A stretch of 10,742 nt of DNA from Auxenochlorella pyrenoidosa (lineage: Eukaryota; Chlorophyta; Trebouxiophyceae; Chlorellales; Chlorellaceae), in NCBI GenBank assembly GCA_001430745.1, contig KQ482039.1:133716-144457 (forward strand), in the 5' to 3' direction. The position numbers and the translations under genes are program-made. Below the pieces are notes generated by a model that worked only from the letters and a program-made list of their open reading frames with translations, did no database searches and was not told the DNA's origin. This document shows positions 7,777 through 10,742 of the stretch, piece by piece (the first letter of the stretch is position 1; the number at the start of each line of letters is the position of its first letter).

Positions 7777-9446
7777 TCACTGCTCCTTGCCCTCGCTGCC
7801 GCCCCGCCCGCCCTCGCCCTCCTTGTCCACCGACTCGGGCAGCAGGCGCAGCAGGGGCAGCGGCAGCAGCGCGGACAGCGTGCACAGCGTGATAAGCAGC
7901 GCCAGGTTGTCGTAGTTGTCGGCGGTCACGCCCAGCGCGGCCGTCAGTGCCGACCCCAGCGCGTTGCCCACAAACATCCCAGAGTTGTTGATGCTCATCA
8001 GCGTCGCAAACAGGGTGGCCTCCACGCCCTGCGGGGTGCCCAAGGGCGCTCTTAGTTCCTCAAGTGACGCCAGAAGGCAAGGAATCGGGAGGGAGGGGTT
8101 GCTCAAGGCCGTCGAGCCGTGCCCACCGCCCCTTCCGCGGCTGGCGCCAGGCCGCCTTTGTAGACACACAGGCAAGGCCAAATCGCAGCACGCAGTGTAG
8201 CTGCTGCCCTCCTGCACAGCAGCGCTCCGCGCAGCCCTTGCCGGCAGCGGCGCACGCGCCGCCCAACAAACACACCCACACACCCATCAAAGCACACACA
8301 ACCCCACCTCTGGGCAGATGCGCGCCGCCAGCACCAGCAGCGGCATGTAGGCCACCTGGCCCAGCACCGTGAGCAGGGCGGTGTCGGCCAGCGCAAACAG
8401 CTCGTCGCCCAGGCCCAGCCGGCGGTTGAAGCCGGTGACCAGCATGAGCTGGGTGAGGCCCAGGGCGGTGCCCACGATGGCCACCCAGAGCAGGATCTTC
8501 CTGCAGGAATTGCAGGGCGGTGCAGTGCAGTGCAGTGCGGCATGGAGGGCAGGCGGGCTCCTCGCGCTGGCGGCGCGGAGCAAACAGTGTGTAGCCGGGT
8601 GGGTGCGGCACCCGGCCCAGACGCGGCCGCGGGGTAAGTCTGGGTGGCGCGGCTGCCGCTCAGGGGGCGGGCGCAGGCACGGGGGTGGCGGGCGGCAACA
8701 GAGCGGCAGCCCGGTGCTGCCGAGGGGCGGGCGGCCGGCGGCATGCAAGCCCCCTCGCACCGCAGCGGGATGTGCTTGAGCTTGAAGTTGTACAGGCCCA
8801 CCCCCGCGAGCGAGGCCAGCGCGCCCACCAGCCTGCGGGTGCCAGGGCCGGGGCGTGCGCGATCAGCATGCCTCCGAGCCTGCAGGCGTCCCAGCCTGCG
8901 AGAGCTGCCGCCCCTTGCAGGCAAGCAGTCTGTGTCCAAACCCCGGCTGCACCAGCCGCCGCGTGAGTCCGACCCAAGGGGAGGTGGAGGTGCCAGGCGC
9001 GCTTTGCACAGCAGGCACAGCAGGCACAGCGGGCACAGCGGTACGAGCGCCCACCTGATGCGCCCAAGCACCTCGGGCGAGAACCCCAGCTGGTTGGTCT
9101 CAAAGAATAGTAGGGCGGTGTCGGCGCTGGGCGTGGCCTGCAGGGGTGGCACGTGGGGGCAGCCGCTGGCTCGCTGGCGCACGCTGCAAACATGGGCAGG
9201 GCGCGTTTTACACCGCAGCATGCAATGCGCACGCAGAGCGCTGGACGCCCGGCCGGCACTGCACGGCGGCGCAGCCCCGTGCAGGCGCACCTGCCACGCA
9301 AACACAAACGCCGCGGGCAGCAGGATGCTGGGCTGCTTGGCGGTGCTCCACAGCAGCTGCGCCTGCTGCTTGAAGGCCGCCACCACGCCGGGCTCGTCCC
9401 CCTGTGGCTGCCCCGGGCTGGCGCTTCTTGAGCGGGTGCCCGGCAA

Positions 9447-9481
<35 letters not shown>

Positions 9482-10465
9482 CCGCTGCTCCCTTGGGTGC
9501 AGGCAAGATGCGCTTCTCGGGTATGGCCACGGCCGCGCCGGTGACGAGGAGGGGGAAGAGGGCGGTGAGGCCAAACACCCACCGGGGGCCAAAGTCGTTC
9601 ACTAGGGAGCCGCTGCAAGGACAAAGAAGAAAAGTTGGGTGGGGCAGGTCAGCGGGTGGGAGGGTGGGGGAGGACAGTAGGGGGGAAGGGGAGGCGAGGC
9701 GGTTCACGGGCCTGGAGGAAAGCCCTATCGAGGCCACTGCTTTCGCAAGTCGAGGCCACCACCTGGCGGCACCGAGAGCGCAGGGCCCGGCACTTTCAGC
9801 TGCCGGCAGAAATGATAATGGAGTAAGCCGGGCCCCAGCCTACTCCTTTCATAACAAAAAATTATAACAACATCGATATCAATGAAGAGAACCACTTAGA
9901 GCCGCACCTAAAGTATGCCGAGGCGATGCCGCCGGCAGAGGCTGAGGCCCAGCAGAGGCTCTGCAGCGAGCCCGCGGTGCCCTGCAGGGATGGTGGAGAG
10001 CCCCTTGGGCTGCACATGTCAGGGGGCAGCTCAAGGCCCACAGCCATTGAACCAACTGCGCTGTCAATCCAGCCAGAACCACGGCTTGAGCGCGGCCCTG
10101 CACCTGCACGGATGCTTGCCTGCGGTGCAAGCAGATGGGCACGCCCCCTGGCAGCAGGGAGCACGCCCCCTCGCCCCCCACCCCCCACACCCACACCCAC
10201 ACCGCCACACACACACATACACACCCACCCCGCCCCCCTTCGCAGCACGCAGCAGCACCCTAATGGGCCCAGCACCCTTGGGGGGACCAGCCCAGGCCGT
10301 GGGGCCCACCCACCTGCGAGCTGCCCTGCCGCCGCACCAGCTCCACCACCACAGAGTCAGCCACAACATCAGCACAGGCGGTGGCGGCGCTGCCCACGAG
10401 GAGCAGAGTCACCACGGCGGCGGGGGAGTCGGCCACGGTGGCCATGAGCGACCAGGCGGAGAAGC
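7777..10465 (-). CDS. Folate-biopterin transporter family protein (BT1/FBT, MFS-like), C-terminal 381 residues in 7 exons; 5' end outside window
   Basis: Polytopic membrane protein of the BT1 / folate-biopterin transporter family (MFS fold); characterised members move folates or pteridines, and some plant members sit in the chloroplast envelope. Exons in transcription order: 10314-10465, 9908-9981, 9291-9612, 9055-9137, 8761-8832, 8308-8500, 7777-8028. The stop TGA is at 7777-7779. All junctions are GT-AG and in frame. Family signatures: SLMATVADS and [11 protein letters not shown] in the first visible exon, GSLQSLCW then SAYFSGSL across the next junction, [16 protein letters not shown] across the 9291/9137 junction, [34 protein letters not shown] across the last junction, and [11 protein letters not shown]. 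Several hydrophobic spans fit membrane helices. The central loop carries ten consecutive serines from a CTG/CAG run, then a Pro/Gln/Gly stretch. The C-terminal tail after LLPES is Gly/Glu/Lys-rich. The N-terminus and any transit peptide are off the window, so substrate and compartment cannot be called. The visible part is most of a usual-length member. Confidence 0.92.
9006..9041. repeat. Four 9-nt tandem units in a transporter intron
   Basis: Units are GCACAGCAG, GCACAGCAG, GCACAGCGG, GCACAGCGG. They lie in the intron between exons 9055-9137 and 8761-8832, ending 13 bases from the donor side. Confidence 0.9.
9448..9480. repeat. Eleven CTG units encoding polyserine in the transporter
   Basis: A perfect CTG run inside exon 9291-9612. 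On the sense strand it is CAG read in the AGC frame, giving ten consecutive Ser residues in the hydrophilic central loop between PAPKGAAA and RLPGTR. Confidence 0.95.
9982..10313 (-). other. Transporter intron (332 nt)
   Basis: GT-AG, phase 0 ([14 protein letters not shown]). The donor-proximal half is a G/GT-rich tract in the sense direction (C/CA-rich plus strand 10155-10240). No gene is recognised. Confidence 0.85.
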
Positions 10466-10742
10466 CTGCTGGGGGGGAGGGCACAGAGGTTGGGTGAGGG
10501 CACAGAGGTTGGGTGAGGGTCGTGGGGTTGCACCCCGAAGCGAAGGGGCCGGTGAAGCTGGCCGCAGTGCCGCTAGCGTGGCGCCCGAGGCTGGTGCGGC
10601 GTCGTGGCATCGCGGAGGAGCAGATGCAAACCCACTCGGGGACCCACACACGCACCTTCACGCAAACAACCGCGACGACCGACGGGGGGGGAGGGAGGGG
10701 GGGGGCCGTGGGGGGGGGGGGGGCGGACATTACCTACCACCT
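10466..10742 (-). other. Transporter intron upstream of the first visible exon (continues to or near the window edge)
   Basis: The first visible exon starts with GC of a split Gly codon after a CAGCAG acceptor. The interval is C-rich in the sense direction and carries a 19-nt direct repeat at 10477-10519. At the extreme right edge the sense strand reads AGGTGGTAGGTAATG, which could include the donor of the preceding exon, but too little is visible to call it. Confidence 0.6.
10477..10519. repeat. 19-nt direct repeat, 2.2 copies, next to a transporter acceptor
   Basis: The unit GAGGGCACAGAGGTTGGGT occurs at 10477-10495 and 10496-10514, with the first five bases repeated once more. It sits 6 bases upstream (sense) of the CAG that ends the intron. 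Confidence 0.92.

Noticed and set aside
8644..9867. Plus-strand open frame of 407 codons
   Set aside because: It lies antisense to transporter exons that have clear family motifs and consistent splice sites; it has no recognisable domain.
10520..10742. A further transporter exon at the right edge
   Set aside because: No family motif is visible. Only a possible donor lies in the last 15 bases, too little to call an exon.

Overview
The window looks like nuclear DNA of a GC-rich green alga (Chlorophyta). Both genes are split into many short exons with GT-AG introns of roughly 120-470 bases. The introns are full of G/C runs and of CA, GGGT and CTG microsatellites. The encoded proteins are closest in wording to plant and green-algal families. 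I cannot name the species.

Both genes lie on the minus strand, so read from right to left. From the right edge to 7777 there is the C-terminal part (7 exons, 381 residues plus stop) of a folate-biopterin transporter family membrane protein (BT1/FBT). Its 5' exons lie beyond position 10742. A 944-base interval (6833-7776) follows; it must hold the transporter 3' UTR and the promoter and 5' UTR of the next gene. From 6832 down to 242 come the first 17 exons (460 residues) of a CUL1-type cullin, the scaffold of SCF ubiquitin ligases. The cullin's C-terminal half (RBX1-binding and neddylation part) lies beyond position 1. I see no functional link between the two neighbours and no convincing gene on the plus strand.

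The most unusual signal is in the cullin introns. In three of the 16 complete introns, the edge of the adjacent exon, together with its splice site, is copied into the intron. These are the 5' edge of exon 5 (49 nt, one mismatch), the 5' edge of exon 16 (29 nt, identical) and the 3' edge of exon 13 (24 nt identical, plus two decayed copies). None of the copies is offset by a multiple of three, so using the copied splice site would shift the reading frame. Other points of interest are a GC-AG intron with a perfect AG|GCAAGT donor, a 13-nt minisatellite, CTG/CAG runs that touch both proteins, and introns that are G-rich at the start and C-rich at the end in the sense direction.
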